DNA from: Aquipseudomonas alcaligenes NBRC 14159
Lineage (GTDB): Bacteria; Pseudomonadota; Gammaproteobacteria; Pseudomonadales; Pseudomonadaceae
Assembly (NCBI RefSeq): GCF_000467105.1
Contig: NZ_BATI01000018.1
Span: 1 to 64,000, forward strand
Length of the DNA: 64,000 nt
Reading direction: 5' to 3'
Shown here: positions 17,734 to 26,788 of the stretch, piece by piece
How the letters are laid out: each line of letters opens with the position of its first letter
How positions within the stretch are numbered: the first letter of the stretch is position 1
Made by a program: the position numbers and the translations under genes
The notes under the pieces: model-generated
Told to the model about the DNA's origin: nothing
Database searches by the model: none
The model's input: the letters and a program-made list of their open reading frames with translations, nothing else

Positions 17734-19256
17734 GTCTGCGTCAATCCATGGCGGGCCTGCATACCTGGGGCGGTCTGCTGCCCAGCTGGCTGCTCTACGT
17801 GATCATTCTCGCCGGCACCATCGCCTGTTTCGACAAGGAGCTGGAGCGCTGGATGCGTCCGGCGCTGCACGAGGCCGCCCCCGCCAGCATGACTGCCGAC
17901 CAGGTGCGCGACTGGCTGCAGCGCAACGTCAAGGACGAGCTGCACGCCTTCTGGATGCACGGGCCGACCGAGCGCGAGCCCTACTGGCGGCTGGGCTGGG
18001 AAGTGGACGGAACGCAGCAGATGCATGACATCGCCTTCGATCCGGCCAGCGGCCAGCCACTGCCCGAGACCCTGGGCGGCAACTTCTTCTTCGAGCTGCA
18101 CTACAGCCTGCATGCCGGCATGCCGGGGATCTACATCGTTGGCCTGGCCGGCATGTTCATGCTGGTGGCGCTGGTCTCCGGGGTGATCATCCACCGACGC
18201 ATCTTCAAGGATTTCTTCACCCTGCGCCCGGCGGCCAACGGCCAGCGTGCCTGGCTGGATGCGCACAACCTGTTCGGCGTGCTGGGTTTGCCCTTCCATC
18301 TGGTGCTGGCCTACACCGGCATCGTCATCTTCATGGTCAACTACATGCCGGCGGGCATGCAGGTGGCCTACAAGAACGATGTGGAGCACTTCTTCAGCGA
18401 AGTGATGGGCGCCTACCACCGCGAGGAGATGCACCAGCCGGCGCCGGCGCCCCAGTCGCTCGACGCGCTGATTGCCGAGTCGCGCCAGCGCTGGCAGGGC
18501 GGCGAACCGGGCTGGATCAGCGTGCATCACCCGGGGGATGCCTCGGCGGTGGTGGATATTCGGCGCTATTCCACATCGCGGATCGGCACGCCGCAGGACA
18601 CCCTGACCTATGACGCGGCGACTGGCGCGCTGCTGCACGAGCAGCAGGCCCCGGCGGGCTACCACACCTACAACTGGCTGGCGGGCCTGCACATGGCGCA
18701 GTTCGGCGGCAGCCTGGTACGCCTGCTGTATCTGCTGATGGGCCTGGCCGGCTGCGCCATGCTGGTCGGTGGCCTGCAGGTCTGGATCGCCAAGCGCGAG
18801 GCTCGCGGTGGTGCGGGCGTCGCGCTGGTGCGCGCACTCAATGGCGCGGTGTTCGTCGGCCTGCCGCTGGCCAGCCTGGCGCTGCTCTGGGGTAATCGGC
18901 TGATCCCGGCCACGCTGGCCGAACGGGCCAGTTATGAAGCAGGGGTCTTCGTCGCCAGCTGGCTGCTGGTGGCGCTGTGGGCAGTGCTCGGCCGGCGTCA
19001 GCCGCGCCGCCTGCTCAGCCGGCAGCTGGCGCTCGCTGCGCTGCTGGCGCTGGGGCTGCCGCTGCTCAATGGCCTGAGCAGCGAGCACGGCCATCTGCTG
19101 GCGACCCTGGCGCGTGGCGACTGGGCGCTGGCCGGGGTCGACCTCGGTCTGCTCGCCGCCGGGGTGATCAGCGCCCTGTGCGCCTGGCGTTTCGCCCAAC
19201 CGCCGCAGGCCTTGGTGCCGCGCGGGCGCCGTCATCTGCTCGAGGAGGCCGTCTGA
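17730..19256 (+). CDS. PepSY-associated TM protein (ferric reductase-like)
   Basis: A 508-residue inner-membrane protein of the PepSY_TM family. It has TM1 at about residues 13-35, a large periplasmic region with HDIAFDPASGQPLPE (PepSY-like), TM helices near 137-160 and 190-212, a second periplasmic region, and a C-terminal helical bundle. His residues likely to hold haem occur in HYSLHAG, DAHNLFGVLGLPFHLV and LAGLHMAQFGG. Related proteins reduce ferric siderophores in the periplasm. No siderophore receptor lies within the window, so the substrate is unknown. It overlaps both neighbours by a few bases. Confidence 0.87.
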   Translation: MSLRQSMAGLHTWGGLLPSWLLYVIILAGTIACFDKELERWMRPALHEAAPASMTADQVRDWLQRNVKDELHAFWMHGPTEREPYWRLGWEVDGTQQMHDIAFDPASGQPLPETLGGNFFFELHYSLHAGMPGIYIVGLAGMFMLVALVSGVIIHRRIFKDFFTLRPAANGQRAWLDAHNLFGVLGLPFHLVLAYTGIVIFMVNYMPAGMQVAYKNDVEHFFSEVMGAYHREEMHQPAPAPQSLDALIAESRQRWQGGEPGWISVHHPGDASAVVDIRRYSTSRIGTPQDTLTYDAATGALLHEQQAPAGYHTYNWLAGLHMAQFGGSLVRLLYLLMGLAGCAMLVGGLQVWIAKREARGGAGVALVRALNGAVFVGLPLASLALLWGNRLIPATLAERASYEAGVFVASWLLVALWAVLGRRQPRRLLSRQLALAALLALGLPLLNGLSSEHGHLLATLARGDWALAGVDLGLLAAGVISALCAWRFAQPPQALVPRGRRHLLEEAV

Positions 19257-19579
19257 TGCTGTTGCTGGCTTTCGCGTTGAGCTACCTGGCCATGCTGGCC
19301 CTGAGCATGGCCATGTCGCGCCACCACAAGGCGCTTTTCACTGTCGCCGCCAGCCCGGCGCGTCAGCGCCTGCTGCGCCCGCTGGCCGGCCTGGCCCTGG
19401 GCCTGGCCCTGGCAGCCTGCTGGTGGGCCGAAGGCGGGGAGATCGGTGCGGTGCTGTGGCTGTGCCAGCTGATGCTGGCCGGCCTGCTGCTGGTCGCCCT
19501 GCTGGCCTGGCGTGCGCGCTGGGTATTGCCGCTGGCCGCGGCGCTGCCCCTGGCCGCAGGCCTGGGCGCGCTGCTCTAG
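19256..19579 (+). CDS. DUF3325 small membrane protein
   Basis: A 107-residue protein with three or four membrane segments and an early SRHHKALF motif that is typical of DUF3325. It is the third member of the DUF3649-PepSY-DUF3325 unit. Its ATG shares bases with the upstream stop (TGATG). It overlaps the convergent AraC gene by 4 bp. A role as an accessory subunit of the putative iron reductase is inferred only from this conserved order. Confidence 0.8.
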   Translation: MLLLAFALSYLAMLALSMAMSRHHKALFTVAASPARQRLLRPLAGLALGLALAACWWAEGGEIGAVLWLCQLMLAGLLLVALLAWRARWVLPLAAALPLAAGLGALL

Positions 19580-20451
19580 GACTGGCGCGCCGCGCGCAGC
19601 AAGCCTGGCGCCGCACCGAAGGCCTGGCGGAAACGATTGCTGAAGTGGCTGGCGCTGGCGAAGCCGCAGGCCAGGGCGATCTCGCCCAGTGGCAGGGCGC
19701 TGTGCTGCAGCAGTTCACGCGCCCGCAGCAGACGGCGTTGCAGCACGTAGCGGTGCGGCGGCAGGCCGAAGCTGGTGCTGAACATGCGTGCGAAGTGGTA
19801 TTCCGACAGCGCCGCCAACTGTGCCAGCTCGCCGAGCGCCAGCGGCTGGTCCAGGTGCTGCTCGATGTAGTCCACCAGGCGCCGGCGCAGGTGCGGTGCC
19901 AGGCCGCCCTTGAGTTTCAGGCCCTGGCGCTGGCCGACCTGGGTCAGCAGCACATGGTCGATCATTTCGTGGGCCAGGCTGCTGGTCAGCAGGCGTTCGC
20001 CCGGTTCGTTCCAGTCCAGCGTCACCAACTGGCGGAATTGCGCGGCCAGCTGCGGGTCTTCGAGGAAGGTGCTTTCGCGCAGCTGCAGCTCGCGCGGCTC
20101 GCGGTCGAGCAGGGCGACGGCGCTGGCAGCGAAGCGCTCGGGGCTGACATACAGGTGCGCCAGGCGGATGTCGCCGTTGATCACCCAGGATGACTCGTGC
20201 CCGGCCGGCAGCACGCACAGCTTATCCGGCGCACCCTTGGCGCCGGGGCGCTCGCGGCGGAAGGTGCCGGTGCCGCCGGCCAGGTAGCAGGACAGCGTGT
20301 GGTGGCTAGGGCCCTGGTAGTCGCGGGCGTCGTGGTGGTTGCTCCACAGCGCCGCGGCCAGCTCGTCGCCCAGCTCGGCATCGCGCAGCAGGCGCGCATG
20401 GGGCGAGCTGCTGAGCGACTGGAAGACCAGGTTGTGTTCGAGTGCGGCCAT
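19576..20451 (-). CDS. AraC-family transcriptional regulator
   Basis: A 291-residue regulator. The N-terminal 170 residues form a cupin-like effector domain (GTFRRERPG, CVLPAGHESSWVI). The C-terminal 100 residues hold two helix-turn-helix motifs, with LALGELAQLAALSEYHFARM and the AraC signature IALACGFASASHFSNRFRQ. It is divergent from the EamA exporter gene at 20596, a common regulator-exporter pairing. It is tail to tail with the DUF3325 gene. The effector is unknown. Confidence 0.9.
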   Translation of the reverse strand: MAALEHNLVFQSLSSSPHARLLRDAELGDELAAALWSNHHDARDYQGPSHHTLSCYLAGGTGTFRRERPGAKGAPDKLCVLPAGHESSWVINGDIRLAHLYVSPERFAASAVALLDREPRELQLRESTFLEDPQLAAQFRQLVTLDWNEPGERLLTSSLAHEMIDHVLLTQVGQRQGLKLKGGLAPHLRRRLVDYIEQHLDQPLALGELAQLAALSEYHFARMFSTSFGLPPHRYVLQRRLLRARELLQHSALPLGEIALACGFASASHFSNRFRQAFGAAPGLLRAARQS

Positions 20452-20595
20452 GGAACGGACATCGACGGAAGGGGATGGCTGTCATCCTACTCCTGCTACA
20501 CCGGCCTGCCAGGGGGCGGCTACAGATAAGCGCAAGTTTGTGCAAGCGCGCGGGCGTGGCCGGGGCGGAGACTGGCCGGGTCAAGGAGCCCTGCC

Positions 20596-21498
20596 ATGAA
20601 CCTGTCGCTGTACCTGCTCACTGTCCTGATCTGGGGCACCACCTGGATCGCCCTCAAGTTGCAACTGGGCGAGGTAGCCATCCCGCTGTCGATCGCCTAC
20701 CGCTTCAGCCTGGCCGCCGCCGTGCTGTTCGCCATCCTCCTGCTCAGCCGCCGTCTGCAGCCGCTCGACCGGCGCGGCCAGCTGCTGTGCCTGGCGCAGG
20801 GGCTGTGCCTGTTCTGCCTCAACTTCATGTGCTTCTACACGGCCAGCCAGTGGATCCCCAGCGGCCTGGTGGCGGTGATCTTCTCCACCGCCACGCTGTG
20901 GAATGCGCTCAATGCGCGCGTCTTCATGGGCCGGCGGATCGCCGCCAACGTGCTGGCCGGCGGCGCCCTGGGGTTGCTCGGCCTGGGCCTGCTGTTCTGG
21001 CCGGAACTGGCGCACCACGAGGCCAGCCGCGAGACCCTGCTGGGAATCGGCCTGGCCGTGCTCGGCACCCTGTGCTTCTCCGTCGGCAACCTGCTGTCCA
21101 GCCTGCAGCAGCAGGCCGGCCTCAGGCCGGTGACCACCAACGCCTGGGGCATGTTCTACGGCGCCTTACTGCTGCTGGCGTACTGCCTGGTCAGCGGCGT
21201 GCCGTTCACGTTCGAGGCCAACACGCGCTATATCGGCTCGCTGCTGTACCTGGCGATCCCCGGCTCGGTGATCGGCTTCACCGCCTACCTGACGCTGGTC
21301 GGGCGCATGGGGCCGGAGCGCGCGGCCTACTGCACCGTGCTGTTCCCGGTGGTGGCGCTGAACATCTCGGTGTTCGTCGAGGGCTACCAGTGGACGCTGC
21401 CGGCGCTGCTCGGCCTGGGCCTGGTGATGCTCGGCAACGTACTGGTATTCCGCCAGCCGAAACCGCTGGCGCCTGTCGCCGCGTCGGGGCGCGCCTAG
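20596..21498 (+). CDS. EamA-family (DMT) exporter paired with AraC regulator
   Basis: A 300-residue membrane protein with ten helices and two EamA halves. The N-terminal WGTTWIALKLQLGEVAIPLSI is characteristic. The second half includes GFTAYLTLVGRMGPERAAYC. It lies 145 bp from a divergent AraC-type gene, which is likely to control it. AAGGAG is found 10 bases before the ATG. It overlaps the convergent AAA ATPase gene by 4 bp. The substrate is unknown. Confidence 0.87.
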   Translation: MNLSLYLLTVLIWGTTWIALKLQLGEVAIPLSIAYRFSLAAAVLFAILLLSRRLQPLDRRGQLLCLAQGLCLFCLNFMCFYTASQWIPSGLVAVIFSTATLWNALNARVFMGRRIAANVLAGGALGLLGLGLLFWPELAHHEASRETLLGIGLAVLGTLCFSVGNLLSSLQQQAGLRPVTTNAWGMFYGALLLLAYCLVSGVPFTFEANTRYIGSLLYLAIPGSVIGFTAYLTLVGRMGPERAAYCTVLFPVVALNISVFVEGYQWTLPALLGLGLVMLGNVLVFRQPKPLAPVAASGRA

Positions 21499-22655
21499 TC
21501 CGGCCAGTGCCAGAGCGGCGCGTCGAGCATACCCTGGCCCTGGATGGCGGTCTGTCCCAGGCTCTTGTCGAGGATGACGGAGTGGCACTCCGGGTGCTGC
21601 TCCAGCGCGGCGATCAGTCGGCTGGCGTGCGACACCACCCACACCTGGGTATGCCGCGAGGCCTCGATGATCAGCCGGGCCAGCGCCGGCAGCAGGTCGG
21701 GGTGCAGGCTGGTCTCGGGTTCGTTGAGCACCATCAGTGACGGTGGCCGCGGGGTGAGCAGGGCGGCGACCAGCAGCAGGTAGCGCAGGGTGCCGTCGGA
21801 CAGCTCGGCGGCCGACAGCGGGCGCAGCAGTCCCTCCTGGCGCAGGGCAACGCTGAAGCGCCCGCCGGGCTGGCAGTCGATGCCCAGCTCCGAGCCGGGG
21901 AAGGCATCGGCGATGGCACGCTCCAGCGCCTGGCGGTCGCCGATCTCGCGGATGGTCTGCAGCGCGGCCGCCAGGTCGCGGCCATCGTGGTGCAGCACCG
22001 GCGTGCGGGTGCCGAGCTGTGGCTGGCGTGCCGGCGCCTCGGCGTCGGTACGGAAGTGGTCGTAGAAGCGCCAGCGGCGGATGGTCTCGCGTAGCTGGAA
22101 CACTTCGGGACAGCCGGGGTCGTTGCCGATCTGGTCGAACAGGCTGTCGTAGCTCGGCAGGTGCTGGGCCAGCACTTGCCAGCTGCGCCCCTCGCGCTGG
22201 CGCACCATGGGGCCTTCGCGGTCCACCAGCAGCGCTGCCGGGCGGTAGCAGGGCCCGGCCCAGATGCATTCGCGCTTGATCTCCGGGTCGAGGGCGAAGG
22301 CCGAGTGCGAGGGTGTCGGCAGGCCCAGGGAGATGGCGTAGCCGAAGTCCTCGCCGGCGAAGCCCAGGCGCAGGCGCACCACCTCGCTGCGCGGGCCGCC
22401 CTGGATGGGCACCTCGCCGCTCTGCATACGCCGGCTGATCCGCTCCGGTCCGGCCCAGATGGTCGACTCCAGGCCGCCGTCGCGGGCCAGTGCGTTGATC
22501 ACCCCGCCACGCGCCGTCTCGGCCAGCAGGCGTAGGGCGCGGTACAGGTTGGACTTGCCGCTGCCGTTGGCGCCGGTGATCAGGTTCAGCCGGCCGAGCG
22601 GCATCACCAGGTTGTTGATGGAGCGGTAGTTGCCGACGGCGAGGGTATGCAGCAT
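21495..22655 (-). CDS. AAA family ATPase (OLD/RecF-like)
   Basis: A 386-residue SMC/ABC-type ATPase. Walker A is GANGSGKSN at residues 28-36, right after the N-terminal GNYRSINNL typical of AAA_21/OLD-like proteins. An ABC signature-like segment (LSAAELSDGTLRYLLL) and Walker B (LMVLNEPETSLHP) follow. A switch His is in VVSHASRLI. No TOPRIM or nuclease domain follows, so the protein looks like an ATPase alone. It ends a minus-strand run and starts 25 bp after a 2H phosphoesterase gene. Related ATPases act in DNA repair, translation control or phage defence. Confidence 0.85.
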   Translation of the reverse strand: MLHTLAVGNYRSINNLVMPLGRLNLITGANGSGKSNLYRALRLLAETARGGVINALARDGGLESTIWAGPERISRRMQSGEVPIQGGPRSEVVRLRLGFAGEDFGYAISLGLPTPSHSAFALDPEIKRECIWAGPCYRPAALLVDREGPMVRQREGRSWQVLAQHLPSYDSLFDQIGNDPGCPEVFQLRETIRRWRFYDHFRTDAEAPARQPQLGTRTPVLHHDGRDLAAALQTIREIGDRQALERAIADAFPGSELGIDCQPGGRFSVALRQEGLLRPLSAAELSDGTLRYLLLVAALLTPRPPSLMVLNEPETSLHPDLLPALARLIIEASRHTQVWVVSHASRLIAALEQHPECHSVILDKSLGQTAIQGQGMLDAPLWHWPD

Positions 22656-22680
22656 GGGAGTCGTCCTGACCTGAGGCGGC

Positions 22681-23313
22681 CTATGCTAGCGCGACTCGTG
22701 CCTCGATACGCAGCGCCCCCTGGGGTTCGCTGGCGGCGTAGCTGAGCAGCTGCAGCTCGCGCACCGGCAGCGTCAGCGGCGGGCAGTCGCGCAGCGCGCG
22801 GGTGTGCTGCTGCCAGGTTGCGCGTGCCACCGCGCGGCGGTACAGGCCCACGGTCAGGTGCGGCGCATAGGGGGCCTGGCGCACTTCCGGCGCGAGCCCG
22901 GCCAGCGTGTCGCGCAGTCGGTCGAGGTGGCCGTGTTCCTGCACCGCGAGGAAGGCCGCGCTGGTGAAGCTGTCGAGGTCGCCGATGTGTAGCTCGAATG
23001 CCGGCTGGCGCAGCGCCGCCAGGGCGTGGCATTGGGCCTCCAGCATCGCGGGCGCGATATCGTCGTTGTGCACGGGCTGCGGGCTGGCGAAGCCGCAGAC
23101 GAACAGGGTGATGTGCGCCTGGCGCGCGCCGGGCGCATGCAGCCAGTCGCCCAGACAGGTGCGCGCCGCCTGCAGGCGCTGCAGTACCGCCGGGCAGTCC
23201 ACCGGGATCGACCACAGCCAGTAGCGCGCGCGGCCGCGGTGCCAGTCCGGGTGGTCGCGCAGCGTGCAGGGCTGGGTGGCGGCGGGCGCCCGCGCGCCGT
23301 CGGAGAAGCGCAT
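22681..23313 (-). CDS. 2'-5' RNA ligase-like 2H phosphoesterase
   Basis: A 210-residue member of the 2H phosphoesterase superfamily. The two catalytic His-x-Thr motifs are visible: HITLF near residue 68 and HLTVG near residue 151. Such enzymes process 2'-5' linked RNA ends or cyclic phosphodiesters. The N-terminal DWHRGRARYWLWSIP extension is typical of bacterial members with a RYWLW start. Its ATG overlaps the stop of the upstream membrane-protein gene, so they are coupled. The AAA ATPase follows closely. Confidence 0.82.
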   Translation of the reverse strand: MRFSDGARAPAATQPCTLRDHPDWHRGRARYWLWSIPVDCPAVLQRLQAARTCLGDWLHAPGARQAHITLFVCGFASPQPVHNDDIAPAMLEAQCHALAALRQPAFELHIGDLDSFTSAAFLAVQEHGHLDRLRDTLAGLAPEVRQAPYAPHLTVGLYRRAVARATWQQHTRALRDCPPLTLPVRELQLLSYAASEPQGALRIEARVALA

Positions 23314-23684
23314 CAGCCGCCGCGGCGCCCCAGGTGCAGGACCAGCGCCAGGGCCGTCGGGTAGCAGAGGTAGTGGAAGAAGAACAGCAGCTGGCCCATG
23401 TCGCCCGGCTCGTCCTTCAGCCACATCAGGGCGAAGATCAGCAGGTAGATCGCCCCCAGCGCGGCGCCGTACAGACCCGCCAGCGCCCAGCGCTCGGCGA
23501 TCTGCAGCGGGCGCCGTTCCAGCCAGACGAACAGGCCGCGCAGGGCGAAGGCGCTCAGGGTGGCGGCGATCAGTGTGGCCGGCAGGCCGCCGATCTTCAG
23601 CGGCACGCGCAGCAGCACGTTGCTGGCGAAGGCGATGGCGACCGTGGCGAGCACGTAGCCGTAGAGGGGAAAGCGACGTGTCAT
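23313..23684 (-). CDS. Small conserved membrane protein
   Basis: A 123-residue protein with four predicted membrane segments (about residues 8-24, 33-52, 67-88 and 96-116). I do not recognise a named family. It lies between an SDR gene 10 bp upstream and the 2H phosphoesterase gene, which it overlaps (TGATG). The tight packing suggests one transcript. Confidence 0.72.
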   Translation of the reverse strand: MTRRFPLYGYVLATVAIAFASNVLLRVPLKIGGLPATLIAATLSAFALRGLFVWLERRPLQIAERWALAGLYGAALGAIYLLIFALMWLKDEPGDMGQLLFFFHYLCYPTALALVLHLGRRGG

Positions 23685-23694
23685 GGCCGTCCGC

Positions 23695-24525
23695 TCACAG
23701 AGGGGTGTCGAGGCCGAAGCGCTTGCTCAGCATGCGCTCCATCAGCCGGCGCGGCAGCAGCTGCTGGAGCAGCGGCAGGCGGCGGCAGCCGTTGCCGATG
23801 CGCAGCAGGGCCGGGCGCTCGTCTCGGGCCACGGCGGCCAGCAGGGTGGCGGCGAACTGGCTGGCCGGGGTAGGGTTCTCCTGCGAGGCATTGGCGCGGG
23901 CGCGAATGCCTTCGCGCACCGGCCACCAGGGCGACTGCTCGCTGACCAGCTGCTCGGCGCTGTGGCTGGCATTGGCGCCGAAGCTGGACTCGATGGCTCC
24001 CGGTTGCACTTCCATCACCTGGATGCCGAAGGGCGCCAGCTCCATGCGCAGGGCGCCGGACAGCGCGTGTACGGCGGCCTTGGAGGCGCAGTAGGCGCCG
24101 GCGAAGGGGGTGATCAGGACGCTGGAGATGCTGCCGATGTTGATCACCAGGCCACGGCTGGCGCGCAGCAGCGGGAAGCAGGCGCGGGTCAGCTCGACCA
24201 GGCTGAACACGTTGGTCTCGAACTGTTGGCGCATGCCCGCTGCGCCGCCGTCGAGCAGCGGGCCCATGGCACCGTAACCGGCATTGTTGATCAGCACGTC
24301 GAGGCGCCCGGCCTCGGCCTTCACCCGCTCGCTGGCGCGGGCGATATCCTCGGCATCGTTGACGTCCAGCTTCACGGCGGTGAAGCCGGCGGCGTTCAGG
24401 GCCTCCAGGTCGGCACCCTTGCGCGCGGCGGCGAACACCCGGTAGCCGGCGCCCTTGAATGCATCGGCGAGGGCGCGGCCGATGCCGCTGGAGCAACCGG
24501 TGATCAGGACGACGGGCTGGGTCAT
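23695..24525 (-). CDS. SDR-family oxidoreductase
   Basis: A 276-residue classical short-chain dehydrogenase. It has the cofactor motif GCSSGIGR at residues 10-17 and the NNAG stretch. The catalytic Ser lies in GSISSVLI and the Y-x3-K pair is YCASK. The C-terminal region, with residue runs such as PALLRIGNGCRRLP, is seen in SDRs of Pseudomonas that act on lipids or retinol-like substrates, but the substrate is unknown. AAGGA is 7 bases before the ATG. It lies 71 bp downstream of yaaA. Confidence 0.87.
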   Translation of the reverse strand: MTQPVVLITGCSSGIGRALADAFKGAGYRVFAAARKGADLEALNAAGFTAVKLDVNDAEDIARASERVKAEAGRLDVLINNAGYGAMGPLLDGGAAGMRQQFETNVFSLVELTRACFPLLRASRGLVINIGSISSVLITPFAGAYCASKAAVHALSGALRMELAPFGIQVMEVQPGAIESSFGANASHSAEQLVSEQSPWWPVREGIRARANASQENPTPASQFAATLLAAVARDERPALLRIGNGCRRLPLLQQLLPRRLMERMLSKRFGLDTPL

Positions 24526-24596
24526 GGGCGTTCCTTGTCTGGCGCGTGAAGGAGAGTGCCGATCATAACCAGTCGCGGCGCCGGCGTGCCGGCTGA

Positions 24597-25376
24597 TCAG
24601 TCTTCTGAATGATCGCGCAGGAACACCAGGCTGTCCGGCTTCGACTGTTCGGCACTGTAGCGGTAGCCCTGGTAGTCGAAGGCCTTGAGCTGCTCGGGAT
24701 CGCGGATGCGCTCCTTGATCACGTAGCGCGCCATCAGGCCGCGGGCCTTCTTGGCGTAGAAGCTGATGATCTTGTACTGGCCGTTCTTCAGGTCCTTGAA
24801 CTCGGTGTCGATGATCCGCGCGTTCAGGGCCTTGCGCTTGACCGCGCCGAAGTATTCGTTGGACGCCAGGTTGAGCAGGATGTCGTCGCCCTGGGCGGCT
24901 AGCGCCTCGTTCAGCCAGCCGCTGATGCGTTCGCCCCAGAATTCGTAGAGGTTGGCGCCGCGGGCATTGGCCAGCTTGGTGCCCATCTCCAGGCGGTAGG
25001 GCTGCATCAGGTCCAGCGGGCGCAGCACGCCATACAGGCCGGAGAGCATGCGCAGGTGCGCCTGGGCGAAGTCGAAGTCCTCTTCGCTGAAGTCCTCGGC
25101 GGCCAGGCCGGTGTAGACGTCGCCCTTGAACGCCAGCAGCGCCTGCTTGGCGTTGGCCGGCGTGAAGTCCGGCTGCCAGCTGCCGTATCGCGCCACATTG
25201 AGCGCGGCGAGCTTGTCCGACAGATGCATCAGCTCGCCGATCTGCTGCGGGCTCATCTGGCGCAGCTGGCCGATCAACTCCTGGGCATGGTCCAGATGTT
25301 GCGGCTGGGTAAAGCGCGCGGTGGCCGGCGGGGTGTCGTAGTCCAGGGTCTTGGCGGGGGAAATCACCAACAGCAT
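24597..25376 (-). CDS. yaaA: Peroxide stress protein YaaA
   Basis: A 259-residue UPF0246/DUF328 protein. It begins with the diagnostic [16 protein letters not shown] and includes [29 protein letters not shown] and the late [15 protein letters not shown] segment. In E. coli, YaaA limits intracellular iron during peroxide stress and binds DNA. It is the first gene of a minus-strand run that includes an SDR, a membrane protein, a 2H phosphoesterase and an ATPase. GGAG lies 8 bases before the ATG. Confidence 0.95.
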   Translation of the reverse strand: MLLVISPAKTLDYDTPPATARFTQPQHLDHAQELIGQLRQMSPQQIGELMHLSDKLAALNVARYGSWQPDFTPANAKQALLAFKGDVYTGLAAEDFSEEDFDFAQAHLRMLSGLYGVLRPLDLMQPYRLEMGTKLANARGANLYEFWGERISGWLNEALAAQGDDILLNLASNEYFGAVKRKALNARIIDTEFKDLKNGQYKIISFYAKKARGLMARYVIKERIRDPEQLKAFDYQGYRYSAEQSKPDSLVFLRDHSED

Positions 25377-25538
25377 CGAATCGTCTCCAGAAAGCGTGGC
25401 GCGATTCTAGGCCGGATGCCGAGTTCGGCTCCAGCTATCGGAGCGATTGATCACAGACGGCGACGACTTGCGCGGCTATAGTTCGCCGCGCGCGCCGCAG
25501 GCGCGCCATCCATTCATCACTCTGACAAGGAGGTCGCA

Positions 25539-26729
25539 GTGAGAATCCTCGCGCGCGCCGTTGCTCCTCTGCTGTTCGGTTGCACCATCCTCTCGGCCCA
25601 GGCCGAACAACTCTCCATCGACGTGCTGAGCGCCGTGGTCAAGGATCAGCGCATCGCCGACGCCGAAGTGCTGGTGCAGAAGAACGGAGCCCAGACTGCT
25701 GTGGGTCGCACCGATGGCAATGGTCGGGTCAACCTCAGCACCAGCTTCGCCGATGACGGTGCCAGCCTGCTGATCGTCAAGAAGTCCGGCTACTCCAACC
25801 TGGTAGCCAAGTGTCCGTGCAAGGGCATGACCTATGCCATCAGCCCGGTCATGGCCAGTCTCGATGGATTGCGTGTGGTGTTGAGCTGGGGGGCTGCGCC
25901 GCGTGATCTGGATTCGCATATCGCCTACCCGAACAACCACATCCATTTCAGTGCCAAGCAAGGTCGTGATGCCCTTCTGGACGTGGACGACACCGACAGC
26001 TACGGGCCTGAAACCATCACCCTGCAGAAGAAGGCATTTGGTGATGCCTATGTCTATGCGGTTCACGACTACCTCAATCGCTCTGCGCCGAACTCCTCCG
26101 AGCTGGGTAACAGCCAGGCCAAAGTCTTCGTCTATATCGGCCAGTCACTGGTGCGCACCTACTATGTGCCAAAGGGGCAGGTCGGCAACTTTTGGACGGT
26201 GTTCCGCATCACCGGTGATGGCGACTTCCAGGACATCAACCGCATGCAAGGCTTGGCTGGCGACCACGAACCGCTTTCCGACGTTCTGCTGGGCTTGGTC
26301 GAGGGAGGCGCAGTCGCGCCGGCTCAGGCTGTGAGCCAACCAGCAGCGGTAGCCCAGGCTGGCAATGCAGTGGAGTTGAACAAACAAGGCGAGATGGCCT
26401 ACCACGCCAGCCAGCTGGACCAGGCCATCGATCTGTACCGCCAGGCCATCGAGATCGATGGCAACTACGGCCAGGCCTACAGCAATCTGGGGCTCGCCTA
26501 CCAGAAGGCCGGGCGCACCGCCGAGGCCATCTGGGCCAACCGCAAGGCCATAGCCCTGGCTCATGGCGGCAGCGCCGCCACTGTGCGCGCCAGTTCCTAC
26601 TACAACATCGCGCGCATCTACGAGAGCGCCCGCCAGTATGATGATGCCCTGCGTCACTACCAACTGGCCAAGGAGCAGAAGGCCAACCCGGTGTACGACA
26701 AGGCCATCCAGCGGGTAAGGGCGCTGTAA
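25539..26729 (+). CDS. Exported TPR protein with DUF2135-like domain
   Basis: A 396-residue exported protein starting at GTG with a perfect AAGGAGGT ribosome site 4 bases upstream. A signal peptide covers residues 1-22 (cleavage after AQA). Residues 25-105 look like a carboxypeptidase-regulatory or Ig-like beta domain. Residues 108-250 include LSWGAAPRDLDSHI and YGPETITL, which resemble the DUF2135/YfaP domain. The last 120 residues hold TPR repeats (AIDLYRQAIEIDGNYGQAYS, then a second and third unit). It probably acts as a periplasmic scaffold, and a deacetylase gene follows. Confidence 0.8.
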   Translation: MRILARAVAPLLFGCTILSAQAEQLSIDVLSAVVKDQRIADAEVLVQKNGAQTAVGRTDGNGRVNLSTSFADDGASLLIVKKSGYSNLVAKCPCKGMTYAISPVMASLDGLRVVLSWGAAPRDLDSHIAYPNNHIHFSAKQGRDALLDVDDTDSYGPETITLQKKAFGDAYVYAVHDYLNRSAPNSSELGNSQAKVFVYIGQSLVRTYYVPKGQVGNFWTVFRITGDGDFQDINRMQGLAGDHEPLSDVLLGLVEGGAVAPAQAVSQPAAVAQAGNAVELNKQGEMAYHASQLDQAIDLYRQAIEIDGNYGQAYSNLGLAYQKAGRTAEAIWANRKAIALAHGGSAATVRASSYYNIARIYESARQYDDALRHYQLAKEQKANPVYDKAIQRVRAL

Positions 26730-26746
26730 GCGCCGACCTGTGTCGA

Positions 26747-26770
26747 CGCGCTCCTTCGGGGGCGCGTTTT
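26747..26770 (+). terminator. Rho-independent terminator between TPR and deacetylase genes
   Basis: ACGCGCTCC and GGGGCGCGT pair around a TTC loop with one G-T pair, followed by TTTT. It lies 17 bp past the TPR stop. Read-through may still feed the next gene, which begins 18 bp later. Confidence 0.7.
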
Positions 26771-26788
26771 CATTCAAGGAACGAAAAG

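Noticed and set aside
7934..21498. Three EamA exporters as possible recent duplicates
   Set aside because: Sequences at 7934, 15295 and 20596 share only family-level features by eye, with different neighbours. No sign of recent duplication.
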